Source: CAYZGU01 sp964478165 (GTDB lineage Bacteria > Poribacteria > WGA-4E > JAJDTR01). Taken from it: a DNA stretch of 64,000 nucleotides. How positions within the stretch are numbered: position 1 is the first letter of the stretch; each line of letters begins with the position of its first letter. This document shows positions 27,206 to 36,160 of this stretch, piece after piece. The notes beneath the pieces are model-generated. The model saw nothing but the letters and a program-made list of their open reading frames with translations, ran no database searches and was not told the DNA's origin. The translations under genes were made by a program, and so were the position numbers. The stretch lies in assembly GCA_964478165.1 (NCBI GenBank), contig CAYZGU010000010.1:109460-173459 (forward strand). Reading direction: 5' to 3'.

Positions 27206-27692
27206 TCGGTATGCTACAGGAGATGAGCGATGTCGAAGGCCCGCATGGTTTCACAATGGCATTTCGCCCTCGATATTTTTCTCACGAATAATTTCGTTCG
27301 GTGCAATGATGTCCTGTTCTCCTTTTCGGTTATTGTTGGCGTGTCGTGGATGACGTTCGAAAGGAAGTTATAATTTGGCAGAGGTATCAATCATCGCGGT
27401 CTGCCAACTGAACCACAAATAAGCGTCCGAATCAGTTGAAAACTACAAACCTGTGGTTGACCTCGACAAGCATCTGCGCGGTGCAGTGTGATGTCGGGAT
27501 TTTCGGTTACCGGACATGTGTCAATAAACCCGAAGAAGGGGCTGCTGGAGATCTCGTCCACGTGGTGAACTGTTTCGCGTTGCCTGCTGCCTCAGAGATG
27601 TGACCGGGAAACAATCCCTCCATGTCCGCGTCGCATTATTCCTGCTGTAACAACAAATCTAACTTAAAACGAGTATTTTTCAATCGCCATCA

Positions 27693-27759
27693 ATAGAAAT
27701 TTATCCGTCTAGATGTCATGCGGGTTCGAGGGATTCCTAACCATCCTATGCTCCTATTC
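27693..27759 (+). repeat. Leader repeat, copy 2 (no intact gene downstream)
   Basis: Partner of 24409-24475. It is followed by purine-rich sequence similar to a ribosome site but no intact frame, which suggests it is the leader of a lost paralogue. Confidence 0.6.
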
Positions 27760-27973
27760 TGCAATGAATGTGAGGTAGGAGAAAGAGTGGAGTGAGGGCG
27801 TGACGATGACATTGAAATCCGCTATTGCCTCGTCACGCATGGTGGCCTACGAGCCTCTGACGAATAATGGTTTACGGAGAGAATGTACCACCTGTTCGCT
27901 GAATTGGAATGCCGCTGCAAAGCCAAGGAGATTCTTACGCACCAGTGTCAAAACGCACTAAAGGCCTACGTCA

Positions 27974-28234
27974 ATGGGGGCGCTCACCTATCGGTATCGA
28001 TGTAGAGAGACAGGGATTATAGATGATGGTGGAATTGGAAAAAGAAAATTAACGCGGGACATTAGTCCTGATGAAATACCTGTGGTCAAGTTAGTGTTTG
28101 ATATCCACATTGGGCGCAAGGGACAAAGATTATCGCTGACGCTTTCACCAAACAGGGCCAACGTTCTAGGCGCGGTACTCTTATGCACAAAGCAACTGTT
28201 CGAGAATGGTTTCGTAATCAAGATGCATTTGTAG
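27974..28234 (+). pseudogene. Possible serine-recombinase fragment
   Basis: An 86-residue frame with 'ISPDEIPVVKLVFDIHI', resembling the 'PEEAxVVRRIFDLY' segment that follows the catalytic domain of large serine recombinases, here preceded by 'RETGIIDDGG'. There is no catalytic domain, no zinc-ribbon and no ribosome site. The similarity is short and from memory, so this is tentative. Confidence 0.22.
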
Positions 28235-28701
28235 TTTGTGTGGGTTGGAACACGAGAGACCATAAACTGAAGCCAAAATCTTAGTGGGACATCATTGAGG
28301 AGCCATATCCAGCACTCGACAGTATGGAACTGGTAGAAAAACATACGAAAAAGTGGAGACGAGAAGGATGGACAACCCACCTAAGAAAACCAGTAATTAC
28401 CTGTTATCTGGGGTGTACAAAACCATGACCAAGGTCGATGTATTATTGATGGCTGCTGTAACGGATGAGGGCTTCTTGATGACGACGAGTGATAGACCGA
28501 AACTATAAAATCCGCGTGTGAGTCTCGTGGACACTTGCTACAGGGTGAACATCGACCTGGGTCCGACTTCGCGATTGCCGACGGCATGGGAAGTCTGGGT
28601 GAATGTGAGGATTTCGCAAGTAGGTACTTATGAAACCCACGTTACTAGTGTCTTGGACACAAATTAACGCGTGGCCTAGATGTCTTTAACGTGTCCGCGA
28701 T

Positions 28702-29517
28702 TCAAATCCGTACGAATCGTTTTCCGGCTGTGAGAAGTGCCAATAAAGTGCCGAATGAACAAATAATGGTTGCTCCTGTTGGTAAATTCAGTGCATAAGA
28801 TAACGCACAACCAACGATGCTGACGCCTGCGCCAACAGACCAACCCAGTGCAAGTCGGATAGAGAGCCGGGATGCAAAGAGAAAACTGGTGGTCGCAGGT
28901 ACAATCAGGAACGAAAAGACAAGCAAGACGCCTGCAATTTGTACTGAACTAGTGACAACAAAGCCCAACGACGCATAGAAAAGGAAATCCCATAGACGGA
29001 GGGAAGTCGTCGTTTGCTGGGCTGCCTCCGATTCAAATGAGATTCGCGAAAAATACTTCCGAAAGAACCAGTGAAATAAGCCAACCAGCGCATAAATCAC
29101 GGCTGTTTGAATGACCTTTGTCCATGTTACAAACAGAATCGAGCCGATGAGCAATGTTTTGATATGTTCGGCGCCATGTGGAGCGCGGTCCATCACGAGG
29201 ACAACTGCCGCAGCAGCAACGGCATAAGTAATCCCAATAACAGCTTCTTGTGAAATGTCTTCGTGATGAAATCGCGTGAACGAGAAAATTGCTGCAGCGC
29301 CGACAGTAAAGAGTAGGGAGAAAAGGTAGGCTTGTGTGCTTTCAAAATTATGACCGAGTAGAAGCGCTACGGTTGCACCTAGGGCTGAAATCTGCGCCAA
29401 TGATAAATCAACGAAGATGACGCCACGAGCGAGCACATGTATGCCCAGATAGGCGTGAATACCCACCAGAACCAGACACATTGCGCACGGGGCTGCCATC
29501 AAAGAGAGGAAATCCAT
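28702..29517 (-). CDS. Metal (zinc-type) ABC transporter permease, ZnuB-like
   Basis: 271 residues from ATG 29517 ('MDFLSLMAAPCAMC'); a longer frame to 29574 would overlap the preceding gene. It shows about seven to eight hydrophobic helices and the ABC-3 family hallmark 'VFVDLSLAQISALGAT' (about 34-50), with 'QIAGVLLVFSFLIVPATTS' late in the protein. ABC-3 permeases carry Zn, Mn or Fe across the inner membrane with a periplasmic binding protein and an ATPase. The binding protein gene lies 41 bases upstream; an ATPase gene is absent on both sides. Zinc is favoured because of the binding protein's three histidines and the His-rich barrel in the same cluster. Confidence 0.9.
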   Translation of the reverse strand: MDFLSLMAAPCAMCLVLVGIHAYLGIHVLARGVIFVDLSLAQISALGATVALLLGHNFESTQAYLFSLLFTVGAAAIFSFTRFHHEDISQEAVIGITYAVAAAAVVLVMDRAPHGAEHIKTLLIGSILFVTWTKVIQTAVIYALVGLFHWFFRKYFSRISFESEAAQQTTTSLRLWDFLFYASLGFVVTSSVQIAGVLLVFSFLIVPATTSFLFASRLSIRLALGWSVGAGVSIVGCALSYALNLPTGATIICSFGTLLALLTAGKRFVRI

Positions 29518-29557
29518 TTTCTCCGCCGTTTTGTTGTACACGAAACTAAGGTGGTTC

Positions 29558-30475
29558 CTAGTTTTCGAAAGCAAAATTCAACTTGGATACGATGCGTTCA
29601 AACAGGTCAATGTATGTTTTTACGCCTTTTTCTCCGCCAACTGAAGTGGGGAGCATGGCGATATATGCTCCTGTTTTATTGGCAATCTGCTCAGCGACCC
29701 TAGGGCTAACAAAGCTACTACTGAGAATGACCTGAACCTGATTTGATTGCATTTGCCGGATTAAAGAAGCAATATGCTTGGGTGATGGAGGGATTCCTGC
29801 CTTCGGCTCAATTTCTCCGATGGCCTGTAACTGAATCCAATTTATGAGATATTCCCATTGCTTATGATATACGACTATCTTTTGGTTTCGATATGGTTCC
29901 ATTCGCGCTTCCCAAGACTGGAGTTCGGCTTGTAGTGCTTGACGAAATTGTTCGAAATTCGACCCGTAATATTTGGTGTTTTCGGGGTCGAGCATCTGTA
30001 ATCTCTCAGTGATTGTACTGGCAATCATCAATCCATTGTTGGGGTCTAGCCAGTAATGAGGATTGCCTTGGGGGTGTACATCGCCCATTGAGCGGTCAAT
30101 TTTCGTCGTTGGCACTTCAAGCAGACGAATTTTCTGTGACGCATCCATTCGCCCTATTGAGCCAGTTAGAATCTTGTGGTTGTGTGAATTTTGAATGAGT
30201 GCTGGCAGCCAGCCAACTTCCAACGATGCACCAATATTGATGAGCAAATCAGCTTTGTTGACTTTGAGAATCATTGATGGTTTCGGCGAGATAGAGTGAG
30301 GATCTTGATTGCCTTTTACCAAGGCACTAACCTTGACTTTATTCCCACCAATTTCCTGTGTAATTGCTGCTAAGTCTGTTGTAGTCACAACGATGTTAAT
30401 CTTGGCTTGGGCGACAAAGGGAGATACCAAAAAACAGTAAAGAGATATTGTGATGAATCGGCGAGAGAAGAACAT
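29558..30475 (-). CDS. Metal ABC transporter substrate-binding protein, ZnuA-like
   Basis: 305 residues from ATG 30475, preceded by AAGGAGCTTTACT; the frame extends to 30505 but the signal peptide ('FFSRRFITISLYCFLVSPFVAQA') begins here. This is cluster A-I binding protein architecture: 'IVVTTTDLAAITQEIGG', DPHSISPKPS (His60), GNPHYWLDP (His140) and 'VVYHKQWEYL' (His204). Three histidines are typical of zinc-binding members; manganese-binding ones have Glu at the third site. The usual fourth ligand (Asp near 'LP..D') is not seen; the matching stretch is 'LPTSVGGEKG'. The His/Asp-rich loop of Gram-negative ZnuA is missing. It captures the metal in the periplasm for the permease downstream. Confidence 0.9.
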   Translation of the reverse strand: MFFSRRFITISLYCFLVSPFVAQAKINIVVTTTDLAAITQEIGGNKVKVSALVKGNQDPHSISPKPSMILKVNKADLLINIGASLEVGWLPALIQNSHNHKILTGSIGRMDASQKIRLLEVPTTKIDRSMGDVHPQGNPHYWLDPNNGLMIASTITERLQMLDPENTKYYGSNFEQFRQALQAELQSWEARMEPYRNQKIVVYHKQWEYLINWIQLQAIGEIEPKAGIPPSPKHIASLIRQMQSNQVQVILSSSFVSPRVAEQIANKTGAYIAMLPTSVGGEKGVKTYIDLFERIVSKLNFAFEN

Positions 30476-30507
30476 AGTAAAGCTCCTTGAGGTCTGTTGT
30501 GTCAACG

Positions 30508-31836
30508 TTAAAATGTATGAACGCTATGTGCTCCGATTAGGAATTCCCACTGTAAAAACAATGCGTGGATTGGGACATCATCTTGGCTTTCAGATACATC
30601 GTAGTTGTACTGAAGTCGCCACTTTGAGAACTCACTTGGGTAAAAGGTTAGATTCGTTGAGAGTCGGTATCGTCTGTCTTGTAAAGGGTCGGTTGCTTCC
30701 TCTCCGTCGGTGAATTCACCGCGCATACCCGCAACCCATCTCTGCCGAAATCCCCAAATCAATTGGGAGTATAGTCCCCAATCTCGCACTTCTGCGGAAG
30801 GAATGATGTCATTATCATGGTCAATGAATTCATCAGCTTCATAGTTTCGCCGTATCAACTCGCTTTGCCATGCAAGGAATGGCCAGCCTTTGATGCTTGA
30901 CAACGGCTGCCATTTGACGTAGAGGTCTGTACCCATTATTGTTGTACGGGTTGCTTCGCCCGTTGCATTTGGTCCGAATAGCGCGGATCCACCCCACATC
31001 CAAGTTAACGTATCAGTAGCATCTATAGAGGCTTGTAGTCGTGTCATATAGATAAAATCCGCCAGGCTATCGATATCACGACCAATTAACGGGCGTCCAA
31101 GATATGTTGCATCTTGGACGCCTGGTTCTTCTTCGTCTTGATGGTGAGCTTCGTTTTCCTTGGTGTGCTCTTGTTCACTGCCTTCGTGTTCATGAAAGAA
31201 GATGGAAGGAGCGAAATTTCCATGGTGGTGACCATTTTTCTCAACGCCACCGGTATCTACAGTGTTGAAAAAACTAACCGCGGTTGGACCATGCGGATTC
31301 TGCATGCTAAGCACTAGTTTCGTGTAAATTGGCAGTGGTAAAAGATAAGAAAGTTGAGTGCCAACTTGACGTAAACCGTCTCCACCGAAAAGACGGTTGT
31401 GAATAATCGGTTGGTCGGCAAAGTGCCGCGTATGAGAGTGCATCGCATTTAATCTTCCAAATCGGGTAAAGAACTGTCCACCGCTCAGTTGGAGGTTGAG
31501 TGGTAAGGCAAGAGAAGTGAGGAACGCCTCTTCTGCTTCCACGAATGATTCGCCACCACTCAGCCCGAAGTTGATATGAGCTTCACCCGTGAAGTATGGG
31601 TCTACAATGCTTTTCAGACTCATCTCAATCTGTTGTACGGTAAAGCCACGCTCATTTGGATCGTGCCCCCCGAAATTTAGATGGTCTTTTTCTGAGAAGT
31701 ACCCGGCCGCAAATAATCCATTAAGTGAAATGTCGGGGTTTAGCCGTTGTAATGATGTGGATCGTGCTGAGTTGGCGAGCGCGACTAACACAACCAACGC
31801 TATTATGCTTTTCAATAAAATTTTTGAGTTAGGCAT
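30508..31836 (-). CDS. Outer-membrane beta-barrel protein with His/Glu-rich loop, zinc-cluster partner
   Basis: 442 residues; ATG preceded by GGAGAAATATTC. It has a signal peptide (about 1-27). 'DISLNGLFAAGYFSEKDHLNFGG' and 'FTVQQIEMSLKSIVDPYF' start a barrel of alternating strands that ends in a terminal Phe, as outer-membrane proteins do. A loop at about 200-245 is packed with His and acidic residues (HHHGNF, HEHEGSEQEH, EAHHQDEEEP), suited to bind zinc. Similar putative porins accompany metal transport genes in other bacteria (from memory). Its end is 33 bases before the binding protein gene, so the three genes likely form one transcript: barrel, binding protein, permease. It probably admits or collects zinc at the cell surface; no TonB box was identified. 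Confidence 0.75.
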   Translation of the reverse strand: MPNSKILLKSIIALVVLVALANSARSTSLQRLNPDISLNGLFAAGYFSEKDHLNFGGHDPNERGFTVQQIEMSLKSIVDPYFTGEAHINFGLSGGESFVEAEEAFLTSLALPLNLQLSGGQFFTRFGRLNAMHSHTRHFADQPIIHNRLFGGDGLRQVGTQLSYLLPLPIYTKLVLSMQNPHGPTAVSFFNTVDTGGVEKNGHHHGNFAPSIFFHEHEGSEQEHTKENEAHHQDEEEPGVQDATYLGRPLIGRDIDSLADFIYMTRLQASIDATDTLTWMWGGSALFGPNATGEATRTTIMGTDLYVKWQPLSSIKGWPFLAWQSELIRRNYEADEFIDHDNDIIPSAEVRDWGLYSQLIWGFRQRWVAGMRGEFTDGEEATDPLQDRRYRLSTNLTFYPSEFSKWRLQYNYDVSESQDDVPIHALFLQWEFLIGAHSVHTF

Positions 31837-32058
31837 GAATATTTCTCCATATTGTTGAAGTGTTAAACGTGTTTCGTGTCCATATAGAGATGGTAGTATG
31901 AATGGCCAAGTTTGAATCGGTCTTCGCCCAGACTAAGACATAGTCAGGTAATATTGGGCAGAAAAACACGGTCTACTGACTGCTGGAAAATGGAATCAGT
32001 GTTTTGGAGAGACCAGATGCAATTAGGAATGGGATGTCTTTAGAAGAATTGGAACCGA

Positions 32059-32364
32059 TTAGATTGGGCGAATCGGTGGAGCTCGATTGAGGATTGAATT
32101 TCGATAGATGCTTGGAGTAAAGAATGGGTGTATCTCGGCTTGTATACAATTGTGCGGCTGGGGAACGGTGAAAACTGTGGTGGTAGATGAAACGGCAACA
32201 TGATGTATCCTAAAGGAACATACACTAGTACAGGGCTCGTCGTGCTCGGCATGATGAGCGTGGTGATGCGCTAAGGGTGCTAGAATCATCATCAAAACAT
32301 AAGAGCAGACACAAACTACTAAGAGCGGGTACCTGATGTGGTGAAGCAGTCGATGATAGAGCAA
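32059..32364 (-). CDS. Small His-rich membrane-anchored protein (DUF2946-like)
   Basis: 101 residues. The start is unsure; TTG 32364 is the first candidate after a stop in the frame. One hydrophobic helix ('YPLLVVCVCSYVLMMILAPL') is followed by HHHAHHAEHDEPCTSVC, a His/Cys metal-binding-like patch, and the C-terminus contains 'NRAPP'. Small proteins with this pattern (helix, HxH/CxxC patch, RAPP ending) commonly precede metal transport operons. It lies 220 bases upstream of the barrel gene on the same strand and may deliver or sense metal in the periplasm. A second open frame overlaps (32040-32252) but has no such features. Confidence 0.5.
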   Translation of the reverse strand: MLYHRLLHHIRYPLLVVCVCSYVLMMILAPLAHHHAHHAEHDEPCTSVCSFRIHHVAVSSTTTVFTVPQPHNCIQAEIHPFFTPSIYRNSILNRAPPIRPI

Positions 32365-32985
32365 CAGTTTTTCGCCTTGTTTATGTCTGTGCGTTTTGAG
32401 AAGAATCTAGAACATCCAATGGAGTAAGTGTATCATATCTGTGTTGTTCAAGTCCAGAGAAATTGCTTAGTGGTTTAGCCGTTTCAATACGCTGTTGCCG
32501 TATTGAAATTTTCTACTGCTACACTGACTGGATTGACGATGGCGAGTGACTGCCGAGCTATGGGGGCAGCGATTTACGGGCGGTCGGCGTAATTGAGGGT
32601 TTGTGGTATGAATACCGCGATTGGCAAGCTGAGACTGGCGGTAGTGTGATAAGGTTCCAGTGGTTTATCGCATATCGCTCTAGAAATACATTCATCCAAA
32701 CCTGTTGCAAAAATGATTGTCAGTGCAGTGGTATTTTCCCCTCACAGGATTAGTTTTTGGGCCTCTAAATCGTCTCTTTGAGCCAATGCATCAAACCCGG
32801 ATACCATATCCCAGACCCATTGATCTACCAACGGCTCACCCATACCTTATCTTTAGAATAAGCTACCATGGCGGAGTTAGAAAGGAGCGAATATAGCTTC
32901 TACGTGCGGTTCTTACGGGGGATAGCGCGCCACATCTAACATTGGCAAATGGGGTTGACAGGAAAGCAAAACACGCTTATGCTCT
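32365..32985. other. Gene-poor stretch
   Basis: No supported gene. It contains the hairpin with T-run at 32482-32512 and a short minus-strand stretch near 32760-32845 that reads 'MGEPLVDQWVWDMVSGF', which looks like coding remnant of unknown family. Confidence 0.5.
32482..32512 (+). terminator. Terminator-like hairpin
   Basis: TTTCAATACG (32482-32491) pairs perfectly with CGTATTGAAA (32499-32508) around a 7-base loop and is followed by TTTTCT. The stem is AT-rich, and no plus-strand gene ends nearby. It could also be an operator for the divergent His-rich gene. Confidence 0.4.
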
Positions 32986-33234
32986 TTGACCGAGAAAATA
33001 AGACGTAAGAGGATTGGCGATGAGCTGATGTTGCCTAGCTGCATGCAGCAGAACAGATACCAAAAGAATGGCTATATTCACAGCGGAAAGGAGTATGATT
33101 TTTGTGGCGTATGTGGGCGCCAATTCGCGGAGAATCCAGAGTGGGTCGCTGGTAGGTTCACGATTTTGACTCGCGTGATGATGTTAATCGAAGGCACCTG
33201 TGTCGGGAGGCATGGCCGAGCGACATTAACCTAA
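32986..33234 (+). mobile_element. IS1-type transposase N-terminal fragment
   Basis: The frame contains 'LPSCMQQNRYQKNGYIHSGK', then 'YDFCGVCGRQFAENPE'. This is the zinc-finger-like InsA N-terminus of IS1-family transposases (consensus CPxC..xxxKNG....GKQ.YxCxxCGRQFxENP). The first Cys pair is damaged (PSCMQQ). After 'ENPE' similarity fades, and the DDE catalytic part is absent. No terminal inverted repeats were identified. A dead insertion sequence remnant. Confidence 0.65.
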
Positions 33235-33328
33235 GAACGATGGAAACCTGCGTCTGGGACAAACCTAAGGTTTGGGGTCAATGAATTCTAAGCCCCAATT
33301 CATGACAATGAAAAGAGAGGACTCTGTC

Positions 33329-34387
33329 ATGAGTAAACGAGTAGAACAGAATAGAAACCATATTTCGAAATCGGTGGCAGGTGCGATGCGCATCGGGCAG
33401 ATAGGCATTGCCCACACCCACGCGTCCAAGATTGTCTCCGAAGACGTGAAGCCGGTACTGGATCGACTTAATGCGACGTTGGTGGGAATTCACGAGCCGG
33501 ATCCGGAGATGCTGGAGGAGCGCGGCGGCAGGGAGGTTTGGCAGGGCGTGCGGTGGATCGAAGATGCGCAGGACATTCTTGGAGACGACACGATTGCAGT
33601 GGTGTTCATCGAGACCTGGCCCTGGGACTGTCTGGAGTGGGCGAGGCGGGCGATTGAAGCCGGCAAGCACGTTCATTTGGACAAGCCTCCGGGAACTTCG
33701 GTAGAGGGTCTGCAGGATCTCTACGCACTGGCTGCGCAGAAAGGCTTGTTCATCCAGATGGGCTACCAGTGGCGGTTTAATCCCGGCTTCGAGATAATCC
33801 AGGGTTGGGTGGCCGATGGGCTGTTGGGTCGCGTCAATTTCGCCCGATTCCGCGCTGGCAGTACCCCAGAGTACTATCACCGCAATCATGTCTATCGCTA
33901 CGAAGGCGGAATAATGATTGAGGAGAACTGCCACCTGTTCGACCAGGTGGCCTGGATGTTTGGTAAGGCGGCGGCGGTACGGCCGTTCATGCGACAAGTG
34001 GCACGCGGATTCTACGATATGCCGGAGGGTACTGACCTGGGTGTGGTAGTCTTCGACTACCCGGACCAAGGGGCACTGGCGGTCATAGAGGGTACTTCGC
34101 TGGAGACCGACGCGGGGCCGCACCGCCGCGTTGAGGTCCACGGCCTGGAGGGCAGCGCCATCCTCGAACCGATTGAGCCTCCTCATATAGAGTTGTGTTT
34201 GCGGGACGAGAAGCCGCCGTTCAGGGCCGGGTGGCAATCGATCGAGGTTGAAAACCGACCCCGCTACATCGGCGACCTGGAGGAACTGGTTCAGGTAGTA
34301 CGGGGTGAGCGGGTGCCGCGGTTCTCGCCTGAGCACGACGCAATCGTACATGAGATGCTGATTCAGGCCTGTGGAGGGATGCGATGA
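33329..34387 (+). CDS. Gfo/Idh/MocA family oxidoreductase, coupled to threonine aldolase
   Basis: 352 residues from ATG 33329, chosen for AGAGAGG eight bases upstream; ATG 33386 ('MRIGQIGIAHTHA') would also give a complete fold. An N-terminal 'RIGQIGIAHTHASK' replaces the usual glycine-rich loop, a form seen in Poribacteria and planctomycete relatives. 'HVHLDKPPG' takes the place of EKP (Asp-Lys-Pro), followed by 'YQWRFNPGF' and 'IMIEENCHLFDQVAWMFG' with the catalytic His region. It is an NAD(P)-dependent sugar or cyclitol oxidoreductase of unknown specificity. Its stop overlaps the next start (ATGA at 34384), so the two proteins are translationally coupled. The pair is clearly GC-richer than the genes around it. 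Confidence 0.88.
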   Translation: MSKRVEQNRNHISKSVAGAMRIGQIGIAHTHASKIVSEDVKPVLDRLNATLVGIHEPDPEMLEERGGREVWQGVRWIEDAQDILGDDTIAVVFIETWPWDCLEWARRAIEAGKHVHLDKPPGTSVEGLQDLYALAAQKGLFIQMGYQWRFNPGFEIIQGWVADGLLGRVNFARFRAGSTPEYYHRNHVYRYEGGIMIEENCHLFDQVAWMFGKAAAVRPFMRQVARGFYDMPEGTDLGVVVFDYPDQGALAVIEGTSLETDAGPHRRVEVHGLEGSAILEPIEPPHIELCLRDEKPPFRAGWQSIEVENRPRYIGDLEELVQVVRGERVPRFSPEHDAIVHEMLIQACGGMR

Positions 34388-35436
34388 ATACCACGGGTGT
34401 GATAGACATGCGGAGCGACACGGTGACGCGTCCTACCGCGCGCATGCGCCAGGCTATGCTCGAAGCCGAAGTCGGTGACGACTGCTTCGCAGAAGATCCC
34501 ACGGTAACCCGGTTCGAAGCGATGGCGGCCGAAAAGCTCGGCAAAGAAGCAGCCATCTACCTGCCGTCGGGCACGATGGCAAATAGTACGGCCCTAACCG
34601 CTCACCTCGAGGGGACGGCGGGACCGGCGTTGGTGATATACGAGGAGCGTGCTCATATGTTCTCTGCCGACCGCGATCGGTTCGCTCGAGCGCTGTTTGA
34701 AATCCGGGCGGCGGCAATCGATACCGAGTGGGGTGCGATAACGGCGGAGCAGGTCCGCGGGGCCGTCGAAGCACACTCTGACACGATACCGCGGCTGCTC
34801 TGCATCGAGAATTCGCATAACCACCGAGGCGGCAGCGCCCTGACCCCGTGTCAAGTAAGGACCGTGTGCGCTGAGGCTCGCGCTGCCGGCATGCGTGTCC
34901 ACTGCGACGGTGCGCGGATCTTCAACGCGGCCGTCGCGCAGTCGATTCCGGCGGCCGATCTCGTGCGGGAGGTCGACTCGGTGATGTTCTGTATCTCGAA
35001 GGGATTGAGCGCGCCGGTGGGCTCGGTGTTATGCGGCGACACGGCTTTCATCGAAGTGGCGGCCGCAGTGCGCAAAATCCATGGCGGGGCGATGCGGCAG
35101 GCCGGAGTGATCGCCGCCGCCGGAATCGTTGCATTGGAGGAGATGGTTGTACGTCTGGCCAGGGACAACGAGAACGCGTCGAAACTGTGCGCTGCGCTCG
35201 ACGGCATCGACGGCATCGATGTGGTGATTCCTCCAATCCCCACCAACTTCGTCGTGGTCGATGCGGCTGGGCTTGGCTGGTCGTCGGATGAGCTGCTGGC
35301 GCGCTACGCGGTTCAGGGCGTCCTGGGAATCGCCCGGCTACCCACTCGCGTGCGACTTGTGCTCAATCGTCATGTCGGAGCCAAGGAGGTCGCGCGCGTG
35401 GCCGCGCTCACCCGGCTTATTGCTGCGGCAGCGTGA
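34384..35436 (+). CDS. ltaE: Low-specificity L-threonine aldolase
   Basis: 350 residues. A PLP fold type I enzyme: 'MRSDTVTRPTARMRQAM' and 'GDDCFAEDPTV' at the N-terminus, 'LPSGTMANSTAL' (phosphate-binding), 'HCDGARIFNA' with Asp175 and Arg178, and Schiff-base Lys206 in 'CISKGLSAPVGSVL'. It cleaves L-threonine or L-allo-threonine, and related beta-hydroxy amino acids, to glycine and an aldehyde. Its start overlaps the stop of the Gfo/Idh/MocA gene, so the dehydrogenase may supply or use a related hydroxy compound; that link is inference. GC content and codon use are markedly higher than in neighbours, consistent with acquisition by transfer. Confidence 0.92.
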   Translation: MNTTGVIDMRSDTVTRPTARMRQAMLEAEVGDDCFAEDPTVTRFEAMAAEKLGKEAAIYLPSGTMANSTALTAHLEGTAGPALVIYEERAHMFSADRDRFARALFEIRAAAIDTEWGAITAEQVRGAVEAHSDTIPRLLCIENSHNHRGGSALTPCQVRTVCAEARAAGMRVHCDGARIFNAAVAQSIPAADLVREVDSVMFCISKGLSAPVGSVLCGDTAFIEVAAAVRKIHGGAMRQAGVIAAAGIVALEEMVVRLARDNENASKLCAALDGIDGIDVVIPPIPTNFVVVDAAGLGWSSDELLARYAVQGVLGIARLPTRVRLVLNRHVGAKEVARVAALTRLIAAAA

Positions 35437-35439
35437 CGT

Positions 35440-35650
35440 TTGCTGGCTCGCTGGGCTGGAAGTAACGCCGGGCGGTTTCTGGTCACCCAGCAGCAAAGCA
35501 AGAAGTGGATAGTGCGGAATGATCGCTGTGCTCCGTGAATTGGGTACTCAGCACAGCCCAGGCGGTCACCTTTCTTCGGATTGTAGTGTGTCGAATTCTC
35601 GCCGATTGGATCTACATCAAGGATCGCAGGCCGGAAATCTATACTCAAAA
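35440..35650 (-). pseudogene. Possible DDE transposase relic
   Basis: Minus-strand peptide 'PAILDVDPIGENSTHYNPKK' followed by 'FLLCCWVTRNR' recalls the 'ILDxDST...YNPKKxGRxSHHPL' and 'xxWLRxGN' blocks of IS4-like transposases. It covers perhaps 65 residues and has no start. Low certainty. Confidence 0.3.
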
Positions 35651-36004
35651 GGGAATGGAGTGGCTGAGAAATGATCGGTTCTACGATGTCATTGAGAGGC
35701 GCGTGTGACCTACGATTTTCCCTAATAAGAAGGAAGAACGAACGTTCTTTCCTTAGAAATAAGTTCTGTCGAGAAGAGGGGTTCTTAAAGTGTTTTTAAA
35801 CTAGTCGAATCGAGGATCAGATGCTAATGTGGCGGCACTGTTCTCTAAGCAGCTTGTTTCTTCTTCTTCGTGGGAACATGGCGCGATCTTTGGTGGGATT
35901 ACCTGTTGCAAACTCAGAGTCCGTGGTGATGAAGGAGAGCTAGGTGTTGGGTTGTGAATCGAGTAGGAATCGGGGCATTGTCGGTGCCTTTGGCAAGGAC
36001 GATG

Positions 36005-36160
36005 TTTACAGAACCAGTCTGTAAAACAAGGAGCTTGGGAAGGGAGGAGTGTGTTCAAAGGAAGCTCAAAAGGCAACCACGATTGGGGTTCTGTTGACTG
36101 AAGTACAGAAAGCCAGTAATATGGGTCGCTGCCGATCCCGTCAAGAGGGCAACGCCAAAC
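36005..36160 (-). repeat. Degenerate repeated element, copy 2
   Basis: Partner of 22780-22925, sharing GGAG(G/A)(G/A)GTG.GTTCAAAG and AAG(G/A)GGGCAACG blocks at the same spacing. On the minus strand it reads 'HITGFLYFSQQNPN', a coding-like remnant. Confidence 0.4.

Larger units (their letters stand above)
27206..28701. other. Gene-poor region of about 1.5 kb with relics
   Basis: No intact gene. It holds copy 2 of the leader repeat (27693-27759), a short recombinase-like frame (27974-28234) and other stretches that read as broken coding sequence in changing frames, for example around 27480-27600 and 28430-28600. I cannot name those families. Confidence 0.6.

Noticed and set aside
33278..34351. 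357-codon open frame on the minus strand opposite the Gfo/Idh/MocA gene
   Set aside because: It is the antisense shadow of a GC-rich gene; no ribosome site and no family motif.
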